Assembly (NCBI GenBank): GCA_036429605.1
Contig: CM071589.1
Coordinates: 868,001-932,000, forward strand
DNA from: Cladobotryum mycophilum
Lineage: Eukaryota; Ascomycota; Sordariomycetes; Hypocreales; Hypocreaceae
Direction: 5' to 3'
Length of the DNA: 64,000 bases
A program made the position numbers and the translations under genes. Numbering within the stretch: position 1 is the first letter of the stretch; every line of letters starts with the position of its first letter. Below, one piece after another: positions 12,681 through 25,209 of this stretch. The notes under the pieces were generated by a model that made no database searches, was not told where the DNA came from, and saw only the letters and a list, made by a program, of their open reading frames with translations.

Positions 12681-15092
12681 TAGGGAGGGTGGATATTAGA
12701 CGTGTCGCATGAACCAGAATCTAGATTCATTTGAATCAAATATAATTATGATATATAGCCTCAATTAATATAATGAGAATTATAGACTATATTCTAAATG
12801 TTGGAATATGTTCCTCATACCTACATTACCAGACCTGTGGACACCGACGGGTCAACCGAAGTCGTGCCAGTTCATTTGCCGAACGTATCCAGCCTCATTA
12901 TTCATAAACATACCACATGGCTAATATGCCAATGCCCCCAGATGCAACTCTACTAGTAGAGACATTGTAGCCTGGATACACATCTGAGACAGACATGCCA
13001 ACTCGGAGGCGTGCGAAACGGCGGGCGCATGCAGACTCTACTATCTGCCATGCGCGAGATGCTGGCGTCGCAGTAAGTAGTAATACCATCGACCCCCAAA
13101 ACAATTCCAAGATACGCTTGGCGGTCAGTGCTGGGTTGGGGAAAGTAACGTCACATATGTGAGCAATGGCCCTACGTGAGAGTCAATCGCTACTAAGGGA
13201 GTTCCAGTAGAAACCCCTAAGCTCCGACACGTGGACGAATCGTGGTAGCGTGGAAAAAAGGGGGTGCTGCCATGATTCTAGAAAATTGCCGGAAGCATGT
13301 CGCAACCCCCAACGACAGACTACATCAGTGAGAGTGGTCTGAGAATTTGATGTATACTGAGGGGCGATTTGAAAAATGTTGGTGCTAGAGAGAGCCGGTG
13401 AGGAGATATCACAATTTGGATCTGCTTCCTAATTTTGTTCGTCCTGCAGTGGTGAGACAAGCAGGTAAGAACTCAACAGTCCCGTTATGGAAGAGCTTAT
13501 TCAAGGAGACGTCATAGGTTTCGCGTCCCATAAGCAATGGGCTGCCTCCGAGAGAGGAGATGGCGGAGTTGTGGCGGATGGAGGCTGCTCCCCTGCTTGT
13601 TCGCTTTATCGCCTAAGTTGTATCAAGTCTCTTCGTCATCGACGGTGATCTCCTACAGAGGGCGGATGGCACATATTCGCCATTATTTATCCAGCTTACC
13701 GCGTTCAGGTCACAAAGAATATCCATCCGGGGTAATCGCAAGGGTTGGTCGCAGGTAGGTCAAGGATGCACGCAATGAACATGAGTCAGCTCCTTGAGGT
13801 AAGCCCGGTGATCTTGAATCGGGATGGATTTTCTGCGAGAGGATGAAATGGGCAATAAGCATCTACCCAATTGGAGTGATAAGTACTATCAACGGCGGCA
13901 GTTGTGAGTTTCGACTCCCTGTCGAGTCTTTCCAAGTAGACATGTGAGATGTTGCCTTATCCTGTTGGCATTTCCATAGTGCGTATCTCGACTCCAGCCA
14001 TTCCCATCGACACGGCTGAGTGTCTGCATAGATTCCATTCACACAAACACCAGGCCCGTGTGAACGGTGGGGTCAAACCGTGCTCATCTGCAAAACTTCA
14101 CGTATTCGGACAAGATGTGGTTCACCGCGGACCTCGCTCTAGCTCGGCTCAAGACGGCTCTTTTTTGTTCCAGGTTCAAGAATGGCGCTTGTTTGCCCTA
14201 TCAGCCAAATGCGGATCGACTTGCATGAATGTACGTGTGCACGGTGATCACTATTGCAGCTTGGCCTTGCCAATGGGAGGGGACCCTGAAATCACCTGTG
14301 CGATCCTTCCCCATGCAATATCCATACGAAGCAGCATCTAAACTGGTTTAGTGGCTGAGATCATAGCCGTTTCTGGCATTTTGTCTTCAAACAATGTCGC
14401 ATTTTATAGTACGGGAAGCATATTAGCCCATAGTTGAATCAAGGGGTCTATAAGTCTCAGGCAACGCCGAGGCATCCTCCTGATTCGTAAGAATAATCCG
14501 GCACACCAAAAAAAAAAAAAGTGAGCCTCGAAATGCAGTCATCATCCGATACCCTCGCAAACCCGCTCAATTCTAAAACATTTCTAACAAAAATGAGAAG
14601 AGAATGAAACGGCAGAACGTGGTAAAGGGTGGTGTGAGGAGTCCAGTTTCCCATGCTTAGTATAGCGACAGCTGTTGGGCGGACGTAGCGAGACATGCTT
14701 ACTCTCTAATATTGAATAATATAGTAATATATAGCAGCTGATGTTCCACATTATAATATGTAGCGATAACCGAAAGCAACTTTGTATTACTCTCCATTGT
14801 GAGACAGCAAATCAGCAATGAAGGGGTCGCCGAGTTCCATATGGAACTGGTAGGCGGGCGTGTAGTAAGAAGCCATGAGACATAAGTTGAGAAGAAGAAG
14901 GAAAGATGCGCATAATTCTCAAATTGCAATAGTAAGGCATGCATATTATAGCTGAGGTACCAAATTCATAGATGTGAATAGCCGAACGTAACATCACGAA
15001 TAGCACAGGGCGCAACCCTCGTTTGAACGATTTGCATAGTTTCTATTGCTTTTAGGTCATCTATCGTTTATCTCTGTCTCTATATGATATCA
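12681..15092. other. gene-free interval between PKS and regulator
   Basis: The interval receives both 3' ends (PKS on plus, regulator on minus). The largest open frame, 13949-14341 (130 aa), has no recognisable domain. It holds AT-rich DNA at 12710-12810 and an A-run at 14509-14520. I see no supportable gene. Confidence 0.5.
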
Positions 15093-16741
15093 TTAAACAA
15101 TGCCGCATTGAATCGCCAAACTCCGTACGCAGCCTATCAGCTTTAGCGTAGCCTTTTCCTTGACCCTGATCGCCTGCAGCGATACTTTTGTAATGCTAGT
15201 CAACCTGTCGTCAACGTCGACGCCCTGGGCGCCAGCACCAGACTCGGACGTTTCTTCAGGGCTGCCACACGGTGGCTTGACCATCTCGTTAACTAAATCG
15301 CGAACGCGCGCCATCATGGTCTCCATAATATGTATTAGAATGACAACATGTGTCGAAGAAGGGAGCTCAAAGGAGCCGATGTTAAGATTCGGTAAGGAAA
15401 TGGGCGCCTGCGCCTCTGCCGTTGCGGCGTCTGTCTTGAGTCTCATCTCTGCGTAAGACTTGATGTGTTGTAGAATTTTGTCGTAGGACTCAACGAGATA
15501 TAAGTAGTTGGAAAGAACGAGTAACTGAAATGGTTCATCCAAAGTCACGGGGTGTTCGGATTGTGATCGGGCATCAGCCGGAAATATGCGGTTCAGGATT
15601 TCGGTGTACTGATGCGATAGCTGGAATGTGCGATCGATGGCACAGTCCTTGGGACGCTCTGCACCTAGATTCTGAAGCCCAATGGGAGGGATCGAGTGCA
15701 GGTGCTGATGGAGCTCCATGTTCAGTTGCGAGAGTCTGAGGATCCACGTCGTAATATCGCCATCCGAGGGCAATGAGGGCTCACCAGGCACCCTCGCCCT
15801 ATTCATCATGTCTCTTGGGTTGCAAACGGGACCCATGCGACCCATTGACGATGCCATGTGTTTGGGAGGGTAGCCTGGGTCTTCGCCAAAATTGAGAACC
15901 GTTCCGTCCATATACATGTCAACACCAAACATGTCAGCATCGACATTTCGGTGCATGCCATAACTTTCCGATGACCCGTCGTCGACTAAAGAAGGTATTT
16001 GGTGTGTTCCATGGGGGCCGATGACATCTGAGAAGTGTGTGGTGGGTGTGTTCGCAAGAGAAAATGAAATGGTGGAGCTTTGTGAAGACATTGTTCCTGA
16101 GTGACTCCGATGCCCATGGTCTAAGTTGTCGCCACCATAGCCATGACCAGACAGAACACCTAGCATGGAGTGTAAGTCTGCATCGGCAGGGTGGATGGTG
16201 CCCTGGCCCAGGTCAATGTCGAGGTCTTGTTGTAAAGAGTGGTCGATGTCGAGATCGAGTTCTGGGGAGATGTGAAGGAGGCTTGTCGACCAGCGATTGA
16301 AGTGTTCGGAAGCGTGCTTGGCGACTTGCTCAGTGGATGGGGTCGTAACGGTTGTTGGCGGTGGCGTCAGAGTCGCCGTTGTTGTCGAGGTCGTAGCGTT
16401 TGACGTGGCCTTTGATCTTGAGGCTATTTGGCAAAACACTTCATGTTAGTTTTCTTATTAAGCCTCTTGTCTAAGGGATGCCACCATGTATCTGACAGCG
16501 GCAGCTAAAACTTACGGGATGTTGGAGTAGAACGCCGCCTTGCCCTCGTGGGAGCTTCCTGAGAGACGTATGATGGCGACGCGTTGTGGCGGGATCGAAT
16601 GGGTCGAGAGACGCATTTTACTTTGGCCCTCTGGCAGCGCAGACAATCTTCGTTGTTGTTCTCGCGGCGGCAGCGCAGCTTCTGTCCATGGCAGCGATCG
16701 CATGCGCGACGATGGATTCCAAGATCGTGGACGAGCATCAT
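15093..16741 (-). CDS. AflR-like Zn2Cys6 transcription factor
   Basis: Nuclear fungal binuclear-cluster regulator. Two exons, 16741-16516 and 16423-15093 (intron 16515-16424, GTAAGT...AATAG), join in frame to 518 aa. The zinc cluster is complete, with Cys14, 17, 24, 33, 36 and 43 in CX2CX6C-X8-CX2CX6C spacing and the phrase CDRCHGQKLRCRRE, close to aflatoxin/sterigmatocystin-type regulators. A Ser/Thr/Pro-rich linker follows (residues 75-110), then an acidic stretch rich in DLDID, and a C-terminal block (WILRLSQLNMELHQHL onward) resembling the AflR regulatory domain. ATG codons at 16741 and 16738 are adjacent; the first was taken. It is the only sequence-specific regulator recognised here and lies 2.4 kb past the PKS, so it is the natural candidate to control that locus; this is inference. 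I could not place a convincing TCGN5CGA site in the PKS promoter by eye. Confidence 0.88.
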
Positions 16742-19700
16742 GTGATATAGCGGGTATCAGGGTTAAATTTTAGAAAGATGCAAAGGTATTCAGAGCACGG
16801 CATGAGTGGACAAGGAAAAGAAAGAAGAAAGAAACAGACGGCATGGGCACTATACATATGCAGTTACGTTGCAAGCGTCCTACGCCCATCACCATGGATG
16901 TATGTGAGTAAATGGATGAATCAATCCCACATGTTACACACACATCCCACACAACAGCTCACTCTCTGCCTTGCCGGGTGCCGGCTGAATTTCGGTGGGG
17001 TGGAGGGTGGAGGAGTGTTGGTGGTGGGTTTGGCTTACTGACATCCATGTCCTATCCCATGTCGTGTTAGTGAGACATGGGGATACACACACTGTTGATC
17101 TACAGGGGTGATGGGCAGTATTGTATCCGCCTAGGTCACTTGGGTTACAAAACAGAAACAGACCAGTAGCATCTCGCAATACGATGAGGAATCCGAAGGA
17201 TCGGGGCGTCTAGGTAGGTTTCAAGAGGAGCTGGATCAAGAGGCCCAAGGTCATTGTGATAATTCTCATGGGTGACGCGTGCAGAAATGGCGTGCGAAGT
17301 CGGCTGTGAAGGTAATGAACGTCATGGATTAGTAATTTTTTTAGCATGAATTGGATCATCGAAAAGATTGCCCTTGACCCTGATTCCCCGGCTGCAGCTG
17401 GTGCGGTACCTCTTATGGATTCACGATGCAGCAGGCAAAGGTGTGGCACACAATCTATCACGGATGTCAGACTCTTCGATAATTTCTCCGTCTTACTAGG
17501 CAGTAGAAGAAGAAGAAGAAAATATAAGAGATTCGGTATAAGCGACCGATGGCAAATCGTCACAACTACAGAGTACGTACTTATCAACAAAATCCTACGG
17601 TTCACTTCTGGCTCGCTCTCGTACGACTACGGGACTAACAAAAAAGAGGGGTGTGAGTTTACCATAGGGCTTTATGCGCACACTCATACACACATCCTTT
17701 ACAGGATGGTTGAGAGGCAAGGCAGCCCTGGGTGCCATATCTCGAATAGCTTCACAATGCCGCGGACATGATATATCACTCTAATTTCCGTAATCAAGGC
17801 CCATTCATCCCTTCAGGCCCTTGTGTTTTCCGTTTCTTTCTCGCAGCAGTTTCACCGCTATTCCGATCCTTGTTTGCCTAATTGGGGAATAGAATGCTGT
17901 GCAGTGAACTGCACGCCAGGGGGGTAATCGGGAAATGATACACATAAGCAGTGCGTAAGAAAATTCACCAAGTAAGCGTGCATTGGTTACGTGTATAGAC
18001 ATTGCAAAAAATTGGTTGTAAGTCTACCTGGAATGGTTCTTTTAGAGCGCAGAATAAGCAGATTTGCGGATAGAATCACTTCCTGTAAGGGGAAGTCTTT
18101 TCTCTCCCCCTCCGATCTTGATCAGACACTACGACATCAGGGCCTTGTTTGGCTTACTGGAGACACGTGCACCGAGTCTGCCGATAGGGCTATTGCTGGT
18201 AAATTAACCCATCCATGGTTCGTGTAGCGACATAAGAACTGGGTTTGCAAAGCGTAAATGACAAGATCGAAGATCCGACGGTTAGAAACCATAACAGCGT
18301 AGCCTGTTGATAGAATGACCCACCTGTAGCCAGTACACTTGGGAGAAGGGCAGTATTTTCAACATCATAAACACAACATAACCTATACCTACTGCCATAT
18401 TCCTAGCACCTGGCAAATTACCGTACATATTCACCGAAGTTTCACGACGGCCAACCATGGAACAATGTTATGCGCACGACTGATGGGCCGAGAGCTGAAA
18501 TGTAACCCCATAAGTTTCTTTTCCGCTTGTGCATTCTTTTCGAAATTCTAGCCTGTGACGTGGGTGCATGGGCAAGATCATTTGGGCATCCATCCTATAA
18601 TTAAACAATTAATGATTAGATGATGTGCTGTAGAGCATCAATGACCCCAGAAGGTCTTGATGTTAAGTTGTTTGTCTTGCACTGAAACATCAGCTCATCA
18701 AAGCGTAATGACTGTTTCAAGTCATTTACAATTCAATATATATCACCAATATCTTAAGTACGTTATAGATAGATCAGCCTTACGTCTCTATTTACGTAAG
18801 ATTCTTCATACGGTAGATGTTGATCGAAGGAAGAGAATATGGGTCCGGATGATAATAGCTAGCAAGCGCGCGGCATTGGTTGTCAGAGAGGTAGATAGTA
18901 TGCACTCACGGACCATATCAGAGCCTAGATGGTTTTCGGTAATTTGAAGATAGCATGCATGGGAACTATGCCTACTGCTTGTTGTATTACGTGTTAAATA
19001 AACCCATTGTCTCAAACCGGAGACACTCTTTGCTATCCTATAACATCATCTTCGATATAGATGTGCTTTATGATTCGGCCGAGTTCCTCGCCCTGTCAAC
19101 CAAAGCGGGTCTATGACCCCCATAACAAACAGTGTTGCAGTCCGAGAGTAAGATTTTAGGTGTGCGAGACACTGAGACAATGTCTCGCTCTTCTCCATCC
19201 AATGGAGAATAAAACCTACCCGGGAACTTGGAAAACTTAGAGAGCTAGCTAGCCAGATATGGAAGGTTGAGCATGCTCTACCGCATTCCTATATTGGATC
19301 CTTTTAAGCACGTGCTTAGAATCGTGCTGAAGTCGGTACGAGAGCCGAGAGAGTCTAGCTCTGCTATGAAGCCATCTTGTTTATTCTGATGTAAACTTGG
19401 CCATAATTCACGATATCTAGATGCCCGAACGTTGGGCCTATCCCGGATTGCGCTCAAGGTTGCCATGGTACACGGCACGGCACACACTTTTGATTCCGAC
19501 GTCGGCGTCACAAGTACAAGGTGGACCTTTTTCTCCACGATTTATACTGGCATAGTATCGATGATCGACAGTCTGATCTTGTGGGATTGGCATCTAGGTT
19601 AATAGCATCCTGTGCCATTAAGGAAATTTGAACGGCAAGGGCGTAATCTTGCCAACTTGGTCTTACACTGTAGAACCTAAGATGACATAACATCCGTTCC

Positions 19701-22700
19701 ATTTGTGTGTCAGTTATTGTGCTTGTAGTAGTATTCGTGTAGTATTACCAAGCCATGACACACACAGTTCACGGAATGATCCCGGGCTTGAGTGGTGGGG
19801 GTTGCCATAGATGGATTTACGTGCGGATACCCTACAAGGTCAAATGAACATCGAACGACACTGGCACATCTCGTGAACCCTTGTTTGTGAATATATATCC
19901 ATGTGCTGTTCGGGTTTGTGGGAAGGATTCCCGAGTGGCTAAACGTGTGCGTGCAGACTTTTCCTTGTGAACTCATTGGACCGAACCCCTTGCTCTCCTT
20001 GGGCAAGGGATGGGTATCCCTGCAGAGAAGACACGGAATCGCACGAAACAAACCAGGTCTAGCTTCTAGGCACCGTCTCGGGTATGCACGAAGTCGTTGG
20101 GATGTGCGTGAAAATGCAACAGGAAGCAAAATAGAAACTGCTCAATGGCGGGCAAGTCCCGAAGATTAGCTGCCCATTATGGGAGGTGCTTGATGCGTCT
20201 GACGGCTATCGCACATTTTGTATCCTAACTTGAGATGCAATTCAGAGCCCGTATCTTCCCGTAAATTGGCATTCAGTGCGAGACAAGGGTATCCCGATTT
20301 TTACACACATAATAAGTTAACCCTGCACTTGTATAAGCAGTCATGCCATAACCTTTTAATCCCACACGTTGCCCGGCCAGTAATCAATGATTGATTATCT
20401 AAATGAGGTCTAAACGATCAAGCCATGCTATGACCAATGGCCGAACCCGTTCTTCCTTGCTTGGGATAAAAAAGAATTTAAACATCAGCTTAGCCGGCCG
20501 CCTACGCATATGTCGATCCTGACAGGGGTGGCATTCGCCGTGCTTGACCATAGCTTGGCTGCTTACTCTTTCGAGTAGTAGGCATGTTGGAAGTTTCACA
20601 CCATGGACGGGGCACACCCCTGATGCATGATGCCATCCTTCATTACCTCACTTAGTAATAGACAAGAACAGACCCAGCAAACTCGGGTGTAACCTAAACC
20701 GAGGCATCCCTACGAGCAGTGGTTGATGTTGCTTTTTCTCAACGGTCCTTCGCTTGGGGAAGCGTTGGCCGAAGTCGCTGAGAGAGAACTCGTGGGCCTG
20801 CATGTTTTTTCTTGGCAAATGCTTAATCTTGGTTTGACCGACGGGAGAAGAAGCTTCATGCATCTGGCTACAAATGGCAGAAATGGAAGATCTGTCGGTA
20901 GCAGAACGCCATTTTTGAAGTGATCTACGTTACAGTCTAGACAGTATACAGAACGTATTCCCAGATCTTGCCCAATCTATCAGCATCGGCAAAGAGTCAG
21001 CGGGATCAAGGAAAGCACGGGCACTTGGGGCGTAAGGCTCTGCTCTGCTCTGCACAGCGCAGCACAGCACACCACAGTACAGCATACATATGGCAGGCCA
21101 TACATACCTGTACGCACCATTCTATGGCCTCCCTTACAAGTATGTATGTACGCATGCATGATAGTACCACCCCCGTAGTAGTGGACTTTGCTGACAATGC
21201 CTTGAGAAAGCGTCGCCGGTCTGCGACGAATTTGGCAAGTAAAAGATTACCAAGTGGCATCGACATTGTCATGTCTGATCAGCAGCGTAGAGGCTTATGA
21301 CTCGATGCCATCCCCCACGACACACACAAACGACATGGCCTGGCTAGAATTGCTGAGGACATCAGTCTGGTGAGCGCTTGTACGGAAGATTACGAAACAC
21401 GAAACCCTCACTAAGCACCTTAAGCCCGGAGCTCTTCCAAGGTCGGGTTATAATAAGCGGCAGCGGATGCGGCTCAACCCCTCGGCCCGTCTCCCATGTC
21501 CTGGATGCCTGTTGTCGGTCAACTTGGGCAATTGCCAAACAGGGACATGTCGAAGGAGGGGAGAAAAGGGGGGGGGATGTTTTTTTCTCTCTTTTCTCTG
21601 AAATTTCTTTCTCTCATGGGCCGTCTTATCAGATAGGATCTGCACGAAACTGCAAGGGTTGATTCTGGGATGACCTCCCGTTGGGCCACTCCACATATCC
21701 TTGGGTGGTTTTTTGTTCCACTCAGCCCCCTGGAGTGACAAACTTTCACACACAGACTTCCGGAATATGCACTGACGAATTTGCCGAAAATATGACAGGG
21801 TTCTGCAGAGGACAGAGATGAGATTCTGCAAGGCTTCCTGCATCGAATTGGGAAAGAAAATCGAGAAGGATCACTATGAAGCGCCTTCGCCTAGCTATTT
21901 ACAGATGCAGGAATGGATCCTATTGCTACCCAACCTTTCCATCACAAGATCCATCGTTGGCATGTAGCTTTTCTCTGGGTGTACTAAAGCTTCGTGTCTG
22001 GCTCAAGGCGGCGACTCGAGATCCCTCCACATGCATGTGCCAAGAGCAGGAGGTGCAATTTATCGATTCGAGATTATCTATGTTTCACTTTGCTGATAGA
22101 TAAGCGTACTATCAACTGATACTACCGATATAGTTCGGGGATTCGACGTTATCCACAACTAAGCACACCTTATGGACTCTAGCCAACTGGATATCCCCGC
22201 GTAAATCCATTAAGCGCGTGCTGACTTTGCGGAGAGTACTGGATGATGCCTGCATGCGTCTTTTTAGCTGCTCCGGCAATGGCTTGCCTAGCACACAACG
22301 TTCTTACTCTCCACCCCCTTCGATAAGCCGCCCTATCTCCAGTGCTGTGCGGCATCCAATGCTTTGCGGCATCATTGCCTCCCGCCATTGCAGTATCGCT
22401 AACCAATGGGGGAAGAAAAAATTCTGCTTCATCCGCTGCTTGCCTCTCTCGCCGCTCTTACTAAGGCACAACAAACGGCATAGCGTGCCCACCCCTGGCT
22501 AGCTGAAGGATGGCCTGGAACACACAACGTGGGGGGTTTATTCTGTGTGGCCACCATGGAACGGCGTTTTGGAAAACTCCGAATGTCGGTGAAGCTAAAT
22601 GGAACTACAGAATGCAGTTGCAATAGACGTATTCCAGAACATAGATGCAAGTGTTGGAGGTAGTTTGCTGCATTCTGGGAGAAAAGCACAACACAAAGAC

Positions 22701-24414
22701 GCCCCACCCCTTCTTCGTAAGTTCTGTCAACCAATAATCGACCACCTCAAAACCAGGGACTTGCTGACTTCACAAACGATCCAGCATCTCGCAATTCGTC
22801 ACGAGATTGCTTTCAAGAGAACAATAACCCCATGAAGTCTGCTCCGACTGTCGGCACCTACAAATCTGAGGACTAAAAGAAACTTGTTCCCTTCTCTACG
22901 CAACTGGTGGCACCCCATGTTGTATCCCGACCTGCCCCGTACTTACCAAGTCATATTTTAGCCACACCGGGGGACTCTGGGAGTCTGGGGGTTTTTAAAT
23001 GGCATGATGAGCACTTTGGATCGCCATTAGGCACCAGTCCATTGAAAAATTCCTCTGCCGTGCCGCTTTTTGCGAGCACAGCAGCGATATATTATGCTAT
23101 GCAAGGGCCGGTAAGCACCATACTTTGAATTACTAAGAATGCCGGCATAATTACTAACTTGTTTCTGATTAGAAGTAGTAATATGTAATACCGGGGAACC
23201 AACGGGACATCTCGTATGAGTGCCGGTTCCTTGAAAGGCCATTCCTCCGGGCCGTTTTAACGGCAACCGGCTCGGGTGGTGTATACAACCTGGCAGAGGC
23301 TTGGAATAGCCCCCCCCCAAAATTCCCCTGACAAGTGGTTGAGTTGGTTTGACACAAACGCCGTAGCACATCATCACCATTTTGGCTTAGAGAGAGAGCC
23401 CATCCCAAAGATTCCCAGTGACTTGGAAAGCCCGACTACTGCCACCAGCGGATTTACTCGGAGTTCCGTTGTCATATGGGAATGCTCGGTGAACAACCCA
23501 TCGAGCCATGAACCGTAACCAATGCAACAGCGGAGGCCATTTGAAAAATCCGTGCAGGGCAGTCGCTTGGCATTTCCGGACGCAACGTATCTGAGATTAT
23601 CCACTAGCAACATTGCGCAATCTTGCCGCGCAATACGACTTATTTTGGCCATGCAGGTGGGGGGTTCGTTTCTTCTATTAACTGCATTTAGCAAAGCTTC
23701 TGGACTCTGTGGTGAGTGGGTCGGTGTTGTTCTCGTGACCACATCGAGCTAACCGGTATCCATAAGAGCGGAGACGCAGACGACTTCAATTTCAAATATC
23801 ATATTCGTCTCAAAACTGGAAGAAATACGACAAGACGAAATCAAGGGAACAGCTATCTAGCTTTGTGGTTGAAGACAGTAGTGTGCAAACGCATCTTTCC
23901 GCCTTAGACTTCCTTGCAAGACAGGTTAGAACAGAGCCATAGGCCAGAGAGGGATCTTTCATCTTGGGCTAGCTATATCACGAGCCCAGCTAATAAACGT
24001 GTTACTATATCACGATCCCAGCTAATAAATGTGTTAGATATGTTGTGCATCTAACAAACTGATGTGTTGAGTGATAAATTTTACGTCTATATATAGTAAG
24101 TCTATCTCATAATCAGACCTTTGATTTAGGTTTGATTTCTCCCTCATATGAACTATTCATTCTAACAGTGATCTTTCGATGGCGAACTGGAGTCCTTGGA
24201 CATTTCACATATTACACAAAGTGTAAAGGTAATGGCCCTGTAATCTCCAAAAGTTGCTTCCATCGGCATGCGTTGTCAACATGCCAGAGGCTATTCTTAA
24301 ATAGAAAAGGCCATGGCGATTGCTATATTCAACAGGATCCTTAAACCCCGGCTACGTTCATATCTCTTCCTTCTACTTCAAAGACACTAATACGCGTCTC
24401 TAGTCAGGCCCGAT
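16742..24414. other. 7.7-kb region without a supportable gene
   Basis: Open frames of up to about 140 codons occur (17346-17771, 19710-20129, 21448-21843, 23374-23742), but none has a recognisable motif, domain or plausible exon chain. Base composition is mixed rather than strongly AT-rich, so it does not look like a classic RIP-destroyed transposon block. A local 32-bp tandem duplication at 23974-24037 is listed separately. A quasi-palindromic CTGCT/AGCAC run occurs at 21041-21085. Confidence 0.5.
23974..24037. repeat. 32-bp tandem duplication with adjoining hairpin
   Basis: Two copies of a 32-bp unit (TATATCACGA.CCCAGCTAAT...) lie head to tail at 23974-24005 and 24006-24037. They differ at three positions. 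The second copy runs into a 7-bp inverted repeat GTTAGAT/ATCTAAC (24033-24055, 9-nt loop). Function unknown. Confidence 0.7.
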
Positions 24415-25209
24415 TTACAACCATTTGTTGACAGAGAAATGAATGCCCGTGCCGATAACGGCAAATATAGCGACCCAGCTACTCAAACCTCGAATAAGTT
24501 GCTTCTTTGCCATGTCCTCAATGGCCTTGCTATCATTGATACGTGGGAACGGTATGTCCTTTGGAACCGGCACATCCAAGGCTTTACACAACGGCTCCCA
24601 ACCATCCCTGACATCGACGAAGAAGAGCCGATCTGCAGGCACAATTTCCTTTAGTTGCTCCATGTGGCCATTGTAGGACTTTCTAGTCGGCGGTTCGATT
24701 TCTCCGTACATGTGGAGCCAGTGCGGACGCATTACGTCGACGAAGCGAGGGAAGAGTCGCATGGTCGGCAGTGGGAATAGGACGAACCAGAGGAACCATT
24801 GTGTCGCCGCGTTTGAGACGCCCTCCATGCTCTTTTCCCACGAGTCAATATCACGCACAGTACATATTACTTTGGCGTCGGGATACAACTCCAGAAGCTG
24901 GGGCACAAGGCAGACTCCAGGGACATCCGTGGTTGCGACATAACCGGTCAACTGACCCTTGATGAGCTTGAGGTTTCCTCTAGATGTGGTCTCATCCGGG
25001 GACAGCGGCGGTTTCGGCGAGAAGAGTTTGATCCATTTCTTTACCTCAGACTCCGGTCCCAGGGTGAGCTGTGTGCCTCCGTGGTATACAGGTCCATCTA
25101 GGAGACTTTCCAGGGCTTTACTGAATGATGCCGTTCCAGTGCGAGGAAACCCCGCGCCGATTACTCGGAACTCGGCACCCTCCTTTGGGGCAGAATATTG
25201 CTGACCCAT
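24415..25209 (-). CDS. P-loop sulfotransferase-family protein
   Basis: Single-exon protein of 264 aa. The N-terminus has the phosphosulfate-binding P-loop FPRTGTASFSKALE (about residues 20-33). The middle has PDAKVICTVRDIDSWEKSM, the second cofactor-binding element (R and S near positions 117-127). This pattern matches the fungal branch of the sulfotransferase superfamily (PF17784 type). Such proteins are often annotated as NAD-dependent epimerases, which the sequence does not support. The last 24 residues (SSWVAIFAVIGTGIHFSVNKW) form a probable C-terminal membrane anchor. By family it would move sulfate from PAPS to a hydroxyl, but the acceptor is unknown and many fungal members are uncharacterised. 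It stands alone, with 7.7 kb of empty DNA on one side and 2.0 kb on the other. Confidence 0.85.
   Translation of the reverse strand: MGQQYSAPKEGAEFRVIGAGFPRTGTASFSKALESLLDGPVYHGGTQLTLGPESEVKKWIKLFSPKPPLSPDETTSRGNLKLIKGQLTGYVATTDVPGVCLVPQLLELYPDAKVICTVRDIDSWEKSMEGVSNAATQWFLWFVLFPLPTMRLFPRFVDVMRPHWLHMYGEIEPPTRKSYNGHMEQLKEIVPADRLFFVDVRDGWEPLCKALDVPVPKDIPFPRINDSKAIEDMAKKQLIRGLSSWVAIFAVIGTGIHFSVNKWL

Noticed and set aside
13949..14341. 130-codon frame between PKS and regulator
   Set aside because: No domain, no signal peptide, no plausible splice context.
17346..17771. 141-codon frame as a gene
   Set aside because: Contains an AGA-repeat Arg run and a CACACA-derived His/Thr run, with no family resemblance.
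19921..20005. tRNA-Ser/Leu-like string (TTCCCGAGTGGCTAAACG)
   Set aside because: A D-arm-like string is present, but no GGTTCGA-type T-arm and no pairing acceptor stem follow.
21041..21090. CTGCT/AGCAC quasi-palindrome as a regulatory hairpin
   Set aside because: Imperfect low-complexity repetition without a gene nearby.
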